DNA of 15,106 nucleotides, taken from the NCBI GenBank assembly GCA_025929745.1, contig JAICPQ010000027.1, forward strand, positions 1 to 15,106. The letters are read 5' to 3'. How positions within the stretch are numbered: position 1 is the stretch's first letter; each line of letters begins with the position of its first letter. The notes below the pieces were generated by a model. The model was not told where the DNA came from, searched no databases, and saw only the letters and a program-made list of their open reading frames with translations. Made by a program: the position numbers and the translations under genes. Shown piece after piece: positions 6,680-15,106 of the stretch. The DNA comes from Burkholderiales bacterium (GTDB lineage: Bacteria > Pseudomonadota > Gammaproteobacteria > Burkholderiales > SG8-39).

Positions 6680-7770
6680 AGGTTTTCATGTATGTGCAGC
6701 ACCTGCTCGGCATCGGGCACCTGAAGCGCGCCGCGACGCTCGCGCGCGCCATGAGGAGCGCCGGCTTCGAACTCACCCTGGCGAGCGGCGGCGCGCCGGT
6801 GGCTGGCATCGAGGTGCACCAGCTGCCGCCCGCATCCAGTCCGGATTTCAAGCAGCTCCTCGACGAGCACGGCAAGCCGGTGGACGACGCCTGGAAGGAA
6901 CGGCGCACCGCGGCGCTCATCAATGCCTGGCGCCGAAGCCATGCGGACGCGCTCATCGTCGAGCTCTTTCCGTTCGGACGGCGGCAAATGCGCTTCGAGT
7001 TGATTCCGCTCCTCGAAGAAGCCAAGGCTCGGCTCGTCGTCTGCTCGGTCCGCGACATATTGCAGCCGAATCCGGCGCGCGAAGAGGAAGCGCTCGAGCG
7101 CTTCGAGCGCTATTTCGATCGGCTCCTCGTGCACGGCGATCCCCGCGTCGTGCCGTTCGAGCGCAGCTTCACAAATACAAACCGGATCGCCGAGCGCCTT
7201 TTCTACACTGGGTACGTTGTCGACGAACTCCCCACCGGCGGAAACGCTGGTAGCGGTGAAGTGCTCGTCTCATGCGGCGGGGGCGCTACGGGAGGGAATC
7301 TGCTTGAGACCGCGATCGCCGCGCGGCCGCTCACCCGGCTCCATGACCGACCGTGGCGCCTGCTCGCCGGCGTCAATGCTTCCGTAGCTCGTACTCGCGA
7401 CGGCGTGATCGTAGAACGTTCGCGCGATGATTTTTCCCTGCGCCTCAGGAACTGCTTGGTATCGGTGAGCCAGGCGGGTTACAACACCGTCATGGAGACC
7501 TTGCAGGCAGGCGCGCGCGCGGTGCTCGTGCCGTTCGCTGCGGGGACCGAGGAGGAGCAAACCATTCGCGCCCAGCTGCTCGCGGAACGCGGCCTTGTGC
7601 ACGTCGTGGAGGAGAGCGCGCTTACGCCCGCGACGCTCGCCGCCGCGATCGATCGCGCCGTCCTCGCGCCGCGCCCGGCGCCGCATGCGATCGCGCAGTC
7701 CATCGCGCAGTCCATCGATTTGGGCGGCGCCCGATGCACGGCGGAGCTCATGCGCGAGTGGCTCAAGTGA
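6676..7770 (+). CDS. Second MurG-like glycosyltransferase (GT-B fold)
   Basis: This 364-residue protein starts KVFMYVQHLLGIGHLKRA; GIGHLKR at 12-18 is the same acceptor loop seen in the gene at 2583. The C-terminal half carries SCGGGATGG at 199-207 and SQAGYNTVMET at 265-275, equivalent to the glycine-rich and donor-binding loops of MurG/COG4671 enzymes, followed by a LVPFAAG loop and an E-E-E-Q-x-x-R-A stretch typical of this fold. A nucleotide-sugar-dependent transfer is likely. The GTG at 6676 overlaps the upstream stop by four bases (GTGA); an ATG four codons later would cut into the first beta strand. It is shorter than its paralogue (364 against 407 residues) and only distantly similar, so the two probably make different linkages. 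A 12-bp tandem duplication near the C-terminus encodes IAQSIAQS. Confidence 0.85.
   Translation: MKVFMYVQHLLGIGHLKRAATLARAMRSAGFELTLASGGAPVAGIEVHQLPPASSPDFKQLLDEHGKPVDDAWKERRTAALINAWRRSHADALIVELFPFGRRQMRFELIPLLEEAKARLVVCSVRDILQPNPAREEEALERFERYFDRLLVHGDPRVVPFERSFTNTNRIAERLFYTGYVVDELPTGGNAGSGEVLVSCGGGATGGNLLETAIAARPLTRLHDRPWRLLAGVNASVARTRDGVIVERSRDDFSLRLRNCLVSVSQAGYNTVMETLQAGARAVLVPFAAGTEEEQTIRAQLLAERGLVHVVEESALTPATLAAAIDRAVLAPRPAPHAIAQSIAQSIDLGGARCTAELMREWLK
7690..7713 (+). repeat. Two-copy 12-bp tandem repeat inside a glycosyltransferase gene
   Basis: The unit ATCGCGCAGTCC occurs twice in direct succession and is followed by a partial third unit (ATCG). It keeps the reading frame and encodes IAQS twice in a C-terminal helix region. 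The length is a multiple of three, so gain or loss would not break the gene. A recent slippage event is the simplest explanation. Confidence 0.75.
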
Positions 7771-8466
7771 CCTGGGAGGAATTCGAAGCCGAGATTGCCC
7801 GCCGCGGCGGCGCGAAGTTCTGGTGGCGCGATGACGATGCCGCCGCCGCTTCACCGGAGCTAAGACGGGCACTCGCGCTTTCGCGCACCTGCGCAGTTCC
7901 GCTCGCGCTCGCCGTGATACCGGAAGCGGCCGAGCCTGCGCTTTTCGGGCTTTTGCACGAACGCATCACGCTGCTGCAGCATGGCACCGACCACCGCAAT
8001 CGCGCCGCCCCTGGTGAGAAGAAGACCGAGTATCCAGCGGCCGAGCCGATCGAGGCGGCGCTCGGGCGGGTGTCCGACGGCTTCAGGCGCTTGAAGACCT
8101 TCGCCGCGGAGCGTCTCTTGCCCGTTCTCGCGCCGCCGTGGAACCGCGTGCGCAAGGATCTGTTGGACAGCCTGCCGGCGGTCGGCATCCGCGGCGTGAC
8201 CCTGTACGGCCCGCGCATGGGCGCCCTCATTCCGCAGGTCAACACCCATGTCGACATCGTGGCTTGGCGGCGTGGGCGGCGATTCATCGGTGAGGATGAG
8301 GCGCTGCGGCTCGCCGCGAAGAACCTTTCGGACGAGCCGCTCGGCTGGCTTACGCACCATGCGGTGCACGATGAGCACGCCTGGCGATTCCTCGAGCGGC
8401 TTTTCAAGGTCCAGGGCGTGCACTGGCTCTCGGCAGCCGAAGCCTTCTCGTATACTGGTCTCAAGA

Positions 8467-8474
<8 letters not shown>
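7767..8474 (+). CDS. Small polysaccharide-deacetylase-like protein (NodB-related)
   Basis: A 235-residue protein with features of a carbohydrate esterase 4-like fold. FWWRDDDA (18-25) supplies the paired aspartates of motif 1, QHGTDH (H72-x3-H76) resembles the metal-binding H-x3-H of motif 2, APPWNR (122-127) fits the R/P-x-x-W region of motif 3, and LTHHAVHDEHAW (195-206) provides a late histidine motif. If active it would remove acetyl groups from an N-acetylated sugar. No signal peptide or membrane segment is visible, which is unusual for a deacetylase acting on exported polymer and suggests a cytoplasmic lipid-linked or nucleotide-linked substrate. I chose GTG 7767 because it makes the same GTGA overlap as the preceding junction; ATG 7734 would add 11 residues and overlap by 37 bp. 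The stop overlaps the ATPase start by 8 bp. Activity is not proven by motifs alone. Confidence 0.78.
8451..8456 (+). promoter_or_regulatory. Possible -10 element before the ABC transporter genes
   Basis: TATACT, one mismatch from TATAAT, lies inside the 3' end of the deacetylase-like gene and ends ten bases before the ATPase ATG at 8467. No Shine-Dalgarno stands between. This could be an internal promoter giving a nearly leaderless transporter mRNA. No good -35 box is seen at 16-18 bp spacing, so the call is weak. Confidence 0.25.
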
Positions 8475-10298
<1,824 letters not shown>

Positions 10299-10302
<4 letters not shown>

Positions 10303-12158
10303 GATTCCTCTTCCCGCTCCTCTTTGTGCCCGCCCTAGCGCTCGGCCAGAACTTCGTCGAGCCGCCGATGCTACGGCTCGACGTGAGCACGGGACGGCTG
10401 CCGCCGACCGAAAAACGGCTGCCCCAGCCGCCGCTCGTCGTGCGCATGGACGAGCCGGGCAAGCACGGTGGCGCCCTGCACAGCCTCGTAGGGCGCAGCC
10501 GCGATACCCGCCTACTGGTTGTTTACGGCTATGCGCGCCTCGTCGGCTACGACCGCAACCTGGAGCTCGCTCCCGACATCCTGGAATCGTTCGAAGTCCA
10601 GGAAGGGCGCATTTTCACCCTGCGGTTGCGCAAGGGTCATCGCTGGTCGGACGGGCATCCGTTTACCGCTGAAGACTTCCGCTATTACTGGGAGGACGTC
10701 GCGAATAACAAGGAGCTCTCGCCGGCCGGGCCGCCGCGCGACCTCCTGGTGGACGGCGAGCCGCCGAAGTTCGAAATCCTGTCCGATACCGTTCTGCGCT
10801 ATACCTGGCACAAGCCCAACCCGCACTTCCTGCCGCGCCAGGCCGGCGCTTCGCCGCTTTTCATCTACCGCCCGGCGCATTATTTGAAGCCGCTCCACAA
10901 GAAGTACTCCGAGAAAGTGCGCAAGGCCGAGGCCGACGGCACGGCGAAGCGGCGCTGGTCGGCGGTGCATAACCGTGCCGACAACCTTTACGAATCGGAC
11001 AATCCGGATCTGCCGACGCTGCAGCCGTGGATGAATACCACGCGCCCGCCCGCCGACCGCTTCGTCGCGGTGCGCAATCCGTACTTCCATCGGGTGGACG
11101 AGCGCGGCCAGCAGCTCCCCTATATCGACCGCTTCGTGCTCGCCGTGGCCGACCCCAAGCTCATTCCGGCGAAGACCGGCGCCGGGGAAGCGGACCTGCA
11201 GGCGCGCGACGTGCATTTCAACAATTACACGTTTCTCAAGCAGGGCGAAAAACAGAACGGCTACCGCACGCTCCTCTGGCGGCCGGGCAAGGGTTCGCAC
11301 TTCGCGCTTTTCCCGAACCTCAACACCAAAGATCCGGTGTGGCGGCAGCTTCTGCGCGACGTGCGCTTCCGGCGAGCGCTTTCCCTGGGCATCGACCGCT
11401 CGCTCGTGAACCAGGTGCTCTATTTCGGCCTCGCGATCGAGTCGAACAACACCGTGCTGCCGCAGAGCCCGCTGTTCCGCGAAGCCTATCGCGACCGCTG
11501 GGCGCGCTATGACCGCAAGGCGGCCATCCAGCTCCTCGAGGAGATCGGACTCAAGAAGGGGAGGGACGGCGTTCGCCGCCTGCCCGACGGCCGGCCGCTC
11601 GAAATCATCGTCGAGACCGCCGGAGAATCGACCGAGCACAGCGACGTTCTCGAGCTCATCCGAGAGACGTGGCGCGAGGTTGGCATCAAGGTGTTCACCA
11701 AGCCGTCGCAGCGCGAAGCGTGGCGCAACCGCATCTATTCCGGCGAGACGGTGATGTCGGTGTGGGGCGGGATCGAGAACGGACTCGCCACGCCGGATAC
11801 GAGCCCCGACGAGCTCGCGCCGATGAGCCAGACGCAGCTCCAATGGCCGAAGTTCGGACAGTATTTTGAGACCGGCGGCAAATCCGGAGAGCCGGTCGAC
11901 ATGCCGGAAGTCAAGGAGCTGCAGCGGCTTTACGAGGTCTGGATGAGCGCAACGTCGCGCCGCGAGCGCGAGCAGGCGTGGCACGCGATGCTCGCGTTGC
12001 ACGCGGAGCAGCAGTTCACCATCGGCGTTGTCTCCGGCGTACCGCAACCAGTGGTGGCGCGCGACACGCTCATGAACGTTCCAGAGCGCGGGTTCTACAA
12101 CTGGGACCCGGGGGCGTTCTTCGGAATCTACCGACCCGACACGTTCTGGTTCCGGTAA
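10299..12158 (+). CDS. Periplasmic substrate-binding protein, family 5 (oligopeptide/dipeptide type)
   Basis: A 619-residue solute-binding protein. A short signal peptide (MRFLFPLLFVPALALG) with one Arg and a hydrophobic core precedes Gln17; there is no lipobox cysteine, so the protein should be soluble in the periplasm. The SBP family 5 signature is the RKGHRWSDGHPFTAEDF segment around 112-128, and the second conserved region VRFRRALSLGIDR lies near 360. It is longer than DppA or OppA (about 540), and the C-terminus ends NWDPGAFFGIYRPDTFWF, a tail I associate with long binding proteins of this class in Proteobacteria. The ligand could be a peptide, muropeptide, opine or sugar; family 5 proteins bind all of these. 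The start overlaps the ATPase stop and the stop overlaps the permease start (TAATG), so the transporter genes are translated as a unit. Confidence 0.92.
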
Positions 12159-13183
12159 TGCTGCGTTACACGCTGCGGCGAATGTTGATCATGATCCCGA
12201 CGCTGATCGTGATCAGCTTCGTCACCTTCGTGATCATCCAGCTGCCGCCGGGCGACTTTCTCTCCAACCAGATCGCCGAGCTGCAAAGCCAGGGCGACAA
12301 GGCAGCGATGGAGAAAGCCGAGTTCCTGCGCAAGCAGTACGGGCTCGACAAGCCGTTCCTCGAGCAGTACGCGATCTGGATCGGCGTGTGGCCGGGGGAA
12401 AACGGCTTCTCGGGCCTCATCCAAGGCGACCTCGGCTGGTCGTTCGAGCATGATCTGCCGGTGAAGGAGGTGGTCGGCGATCGCCTCTTGCTTTCCTTCA
12501 TCCTGAATTTCTCCGTGATCCTTTTCACCTGGGCGGTCGCCTTCCCGATCGGCTTCTACTCGGCGACGCGCCAGTACAGCTGGGGCGACCACGGCCTCAC
12601 CTTCCTCGGCTACGTCGGCCTCGCCACGCCGAACTTCCTCTTCGCGCTCGTGCTCATGTACTTCGCGAACGTCCAGTTCGGCCTTTCGGTGGGCGGCATC
12701 ATGGCCCCGGAGTACCTCGGACAGCCGTGGAGCATCGGCAAGGCGCGCTCGGTGCTCGAGCACCTGTGGATCCCGGTGATCGTGATCGGCACGTCGGGCA
12801 CCGCCGGCATGATCCGGCGCCTGCGCGCAAATCTGCTCGACGAGCTGCAGAAGCCGTACGTGGTGACCGCGCGTGCGAAGGGCATGCCGCCCTTCGGCCT
12901 GCTCGTGAAGTACCCGCTGCGCATGGCGCTCAACCCGTTCATCGCCGACATCGGCAACCTTCTGCCGAGCGTGATCTCCGGCTCCGCGATCGTCGCGGTG
13001 GTGCTGTCGCTGCAAACCTCGGGCCCGATGCTGCTCGAAGCGCTGCGCAGCCAGGACCAGTACCTCGCCGGTTCGTTTCTGATGTTCCTGTCTCTCCTCA
13101 CCGTCATCGGGATGTTCATCTCCGATCTGCTGCTCGCCGCGCTCGACCCGCGCATCCGTCTCACCGGCGGCGTGGCCAAATGA
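12158..13183 (+). CDS. ABC transporter permease, DppB/YejB-like
   Basis: A 341-residue inner-membrane permease of the binding-protein-dependent class. Membrane segments are apparent at about 9-29, 112-135, 146-170, 202-220, 263-285 and 303-325, with a long periplasmic region at 30-110 that carries the YGLDKPFLEQY and GDLGWSF motifs of DppB-type subunits. The cytoplasmic EAA-type coupling loop reads YVVTARAKGMPPFGLL (234-249), which docks on the ATPase. It forms half of the import channel with the permease encoded at 13180. The start shares one base with the preceding stop (TAATG), and its stop overlaps the next start (ATGA). All expected parts are present, with no sign of truncation. The insert with IMAPEYLGQPWS (181-192) between membrane segments is longer than in classical DppB and matches the large-binding-protein subgroup. 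Confidence 0.92.
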   Translation: MLRYTLRRMLIMIPTLIVISFVTFVIIQLPPGDFLSNQIAELQSQGDKAAMEKAEFLRKQYGLDKPFLEQYAIWIGVWPGENGFSGLIQGDLGWSFEHDLPVKEVVGDRLLLSFILNFSVILFTWAVAFPIGFYSATRQYSWGDHGLTFLGYVGLATPNFLFALVLMYFANVQFGLSVGGIMAPEYLGQPWSIGKARSVLEHLWIPVIVIGTSGTAGMIRRLRANLLDELQKPYVVTARAKGMPPFGLLVKYPLRMALNPFIADIGNLLPSVISGSAIVAVVLSLQTSGPMLLEALRSQDQYLAGSFLMFLSLLTVIGMFISDLLLAALDPRIRLTGGVAK

Positions 13184-14364
13184 ACCGGGCGGTTGGGGCT
13201 TCGAAGCTCGAGCACTACGTTTCGGACGAGCCCTTCGAGCCGCACGCCGTTGAAACGCTCACGCCGGAGCAAGAGCGCTTTTACCGCGCGTCTCAATGGC
13301 AGATCATGTGGTGGAAATTCCGCCGCCACCGCATTGCGGTCATCGCCGGCATCATCCTTCTCGCCTTTTACGCGTCCACGCTGGTCAGCGAGTTCATCGC
13401 GCCGTACGACCTGCACACGCGCGACACCAACCATATCTACGCGCCACCGCAGCGGGTGCACTTCTTCGATCAGGGCCGCTTCGTCGGGCCGTTCGTCTAT
13501 GGCTACGCGATGCGCCTCAACATGGAGACGCTGAAGCGCGAATACGTCGTCGACCTGAACGCGGTCTATCGCCTTCGCTTCTTCTGCCTCGGCGACAACT
13601 ATGAGTTCTGGAGCCTCATCCCCGGGCGATTTCATTTCGTCTGCCCCGCGGAGAACGGCACGCTCTATCTCCTCGGAACCGACCGCCTCGGCCGCGACCT
13701 CTTTTCCCGCATCGTCTACGGCACGCGCATTTCGCTCACCGTGGGCCTCTTCGGCATCGCGGTGAGCTTCCTCATCGGCATCACGCTCGGCGGCATTTCC
13801 GGCTACTACGGCGGCTGGGTCGACAACGCGATCCAGCGCTTCATCGAAATGGTGCGCTCATTCCCCGAATTGCCGCTGTGGATGGCGCTTTCGGCAGCTC
13901 TGCCGATTAACTGGAGTCCGATCCTCGTTTACTTCGGCATCACCATCATCCTCGGCCTTCTCGACTGGCCGGGTCTGGCTCGCGCCGTGCGCTCCAAGTT
14001 GTTGGCATTGAGAGAAGAGGATTTCGCGACCGCTGCGGTCCTCATGGGCGCAAGCCCGGCGCGCGTCATCCGCAAGCACCTGCTTCCGTCCTTTACGAGC
14101 CACCTCATCGCCTCGGCAACCCTGTCGGTGCCCGCCATGATCCTCGGCGAGACCGCGCTATCGTTTCTGGGTCTGGGTTTGAGACCGCCCGTGACCAGCT
14201 GGGGCGTGCTTCTCAACGAAGCGCAGAACATCAACGTCGTGGCGCTCTACCCCTGGCTCATGCTTTCGGTGGTTCCAGTCTTCATCGTCGTCCTCGCCTT
14301 CAACTTCTTCGGTGACGGCCTGCGCGACGCCGCCGACCCCTACAGCTCCGTCGCCCGAACCTGA
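13180..14364 (+). CDS. ABC transporter permease, DppC/YejE-like, with a long periplasmic insert
   Basis: A 394-residue partner permease. A cytoplasmic N-terminus of about 45 residues leads to the first membrane segment near 51-75 (IAVIAGIILLAFYASTLVSEF). About 90 residues then lie outside before the conserved LGTDRLGRDLFSRIVYGTRISL (165-186), which opens the core permease domain. Classical DppC has a much shorter stretch here. The remaining membrane segments are near 185-206, 228-241, 247-262, 308-330 and 357-377. The EAA coupling loop is DFATAAVLMGASPARVIRKHLLP (281-303 region) and contains the expected Gly and terminal LP. The inserted loop is rich in aromatic residues, includes two cysteines (C136, C155) that could form a disulfide, and may contact the binding protein. 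This is the last gene of the rightward run; its stop is directly followed by a hairpin. Confidence 0.92.
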   Translation: MNRAVGASKLEHYVSDEPFEPHAVETLTPEQERFYRASQWQIMWWKFRRHRIAVIAGIILLAFYASTLVSEFIAPYDLHTRDTNHIYAPPQRVHFFDQGRFVGPFVYGYAMRLNMETLKREYVVDLNAVYRLRFFCLGDNYEFWSLIPGRFHFVCPAENGTLYLLGTDRLGRDLFSRIVYGTRISLTVGLFGIAVSFLIGITLGGISGYYGGWVDNAIQRFIEMVRSFPELPLWMALSAALPINWSPILVYFGITIILGLLDWPGLARAVRSKLLALREEDFATAAVLMGASPARVIRKHLLPSFTSHLIASATLSVPAMILGETALSFLGLGLRPPVTSWGVLLNEAQNINVVALYPWLMLSVVPVFIVVLAFNFFGDGLRDAADPYSSVART

Positions 14365-14387
14365 AAATCGGGGTCAGAGCCCGATTT
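14365..14387. repeat. Perfect 8-bp hairpin, REP-like, between convergent genes
   Basis: AAATCGGG (14365-14372) and CCCGATTT (14380-14387) are exact reverse complements with a 7-base loop. The hairpin begins one base after the permease stop and lies between it and the end of the leftward cyclase gene. CCGATT is repeated directly at 14388-14393, and a shorter alternative stem CCCGA/TCGGG (14380-14384 with 14393-14397) would compete. There is no T-run after the stem on the plus strand, so it is not a classical intrinsic terminator, though it may limit read-through. The AATCGGGGTCAGAGCCC core resembles palindromes I associate with REP/RAYT elements in Proteobacteria; that link is from memory and no transposase is in the window. 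Confidence 0.6.
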
Positions 14388-14411
14388 CCGATTCGGGGGT
14401 GCTTGGCTCGA

Positions 14412-15106
14412 CTAGCCGGCAAACGCGTACAAACGCCATTCGCCCGGCACGCCTTTGAGCGAATGCACGCCGCGCTCGGCGAACTGGAGGCCCGAACCGG
14501 CGACGAGGTCCTTCACGGTCTGCGAGACGAGGATTTCACCGGGCTCAGCCTTGCTGGCGACACGCGAGCCGGTGTGTACCGCGATGCCTCCGAGCTTGTC
14601 GCCGATGATCTCGCACTCGCCGGTATGGATGCCGGCGCGCAGGTCGATGCCTTGGGCGCGTGCGCGCTCGCGAACTGCGGCTGCGCAACGGATGGCGCGC
14701 GCCGGCCCGTCGAAGGCGGCGAGGAAGCCGTCGCCGGCGGTGTCGATCTCACGCCCGCGGTGCTCGCGCAGCGTTTCCCGGACCATGGACTGGAAACGCT
14801 CCAGAACGTCGCGCCACTTGCGGTCGCCGAGCGCCGCGGCGCGCTCGGTGGACTGGACGATGTCGGTGAACTGCACGGTGGCGAGCACGCGTTCGGGCTC
14901 CGCGGCCTGGCGCCGGCCGGTGAGGAAGAGCTCCACCTCGTCGAGAATCGCATCCCCGTCGCCAATCCAGAAGATGTGATCGACGCCGGGAAGCTCGATA
15001 AGCCTCGCGCCAGGGATGTGCCTGGCGAGATAGCGCGCGTGCTCCACGTCGATCACCTTTTCGTCCACGCGGTGCAGAATCAGCGTCGGCACTCTCACCG
15101 AAGGCA
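14412..15106 (-). CDS. Alpha/beta-hydrolase fused to class III adenylate/guanylate cyclase domain (5' end outside window)
   Basis: The frame is open at the right edge, so the N-terminus is missing; at least 231 residues are present. The first part is the end of an alpha/beta-hydrolase: VPTLILHRVDEKVI (the Asp position of the triad) and LPGVDHIFW (the catalytic His). After a short linker a class III cyclase domain follows. FTDIVQSTE gives one metal-binding Asp (codon 14862-14864), and DTAGDGFLAAF gives the second. It likely makes cAMP or cGMP from ATP or GTP. At the position of the transition-state Asn in the usual V-N-x-A-x-R motif this protein has His (AVHTGSR, His codon 14574-14576), while the Arg is kept; this may be normal for the hydrolase-cyclase subfamily. 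A GTG at 15098 falls within the hydrolase fold and is not the true start. It converges on the transporter genes and is probably unrelated to them. Confidence 0.88.
   Translation of the reverse strand, partial: PSVRVPTLILHRVDEKVIDVEHARYLARHIPGARLIELPGVDHIFWIGDGDAILDEVELFLTGRRQAAEPERVLATVQFTDIVQSTERAAALGDRKWRDVLERFQSMVRETLREHRGREIDTAGDGFLAAFDGPARAIRCAAAVRERARAQGIDLRAGIHTGECEIIGDKLGGIAVHTGSRVASKAEPGEILVSQTVKDLVAGSGLQFAERGVHSLKGVPGEWRLYAFAG

Noticed and set aside
10512..12047. Long minus-strand frame of 511 codons
   Set aside because: It mirrors the binding-protein gene, shows no domain and results from the high GC content leaving few stops on the reverse strand.
14365..14387. Intrinsic Rho-independent terminator
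   Set aside because: The stem is only 8 bp and is not followed by a T-run on either strand; a boundary or REP-like role is retained instead.

Overview
The window is GC-rich and densely coded, and it most resembles a betaproteobacterial chromosome. The best clue is the membrane protein at the left edge, which looks like the BPSS1780 family of Burkholderiales and relatives. The oligopeptide-type ABC transporter and the overlapping starts (ATGA, GTGA, TGATG, TAATG) also fit Proteobacteria. No tRNA, rRNA, CRISPR array, integrase or transposase gene is visible.

Left block (1-1898, minus strand): a short-chain dehydrogenase, a PaaI-type hotdog thioesterase and a BPSS1780-like membrane protein that runs off the window. 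Each start overlaps the previous stop, so this is one translationally coupled operon read leftward. The first two genes suggest acyl-CoA or related lipid metabolism.

A 55-bp gap (1899-1953) separates this operon from a rightward run of ten genes (1954-14364). It starts with a divergent QueC-like PP-loop protein. Six genes for glycan or glycolipid work follow: a MurG/COG4671-like glycosyltransferase, a WcaL-like GT4 enzyme, a second GT4-fold enzyme, a histidine phosphatase, a second MurG-like glycosyltransferase and a small polysaccharide-deacetylase-like protein. Without a gap, a complete oligopeptide-type importer comes next: a fused double ATPase, a large periplasmic binding protein and two permeases. 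Gaps are at most about 17 bp and most junctions overlap. The likeliest reading is one long transcript that builds and trims a surface or periplasmic glycan and imports a related peptide, muropeptide or glycan fragment. The substrate cannot be read from the sequence, and a second promoter in front of the transporter is possible.

Right block: the rightward run ends at an 8-bp perfect hairpin (14365-14387) that resembles a REP-type palindrome. It faces a leftward gene for an alpha/beta-hydrolase fused to a class III nucleotide cyclase domain, cut by the right edge.

The least explained part is the combination of the QueC-like protein, the glycan enzymes and the peptide-type importer in one tightly packed unit.
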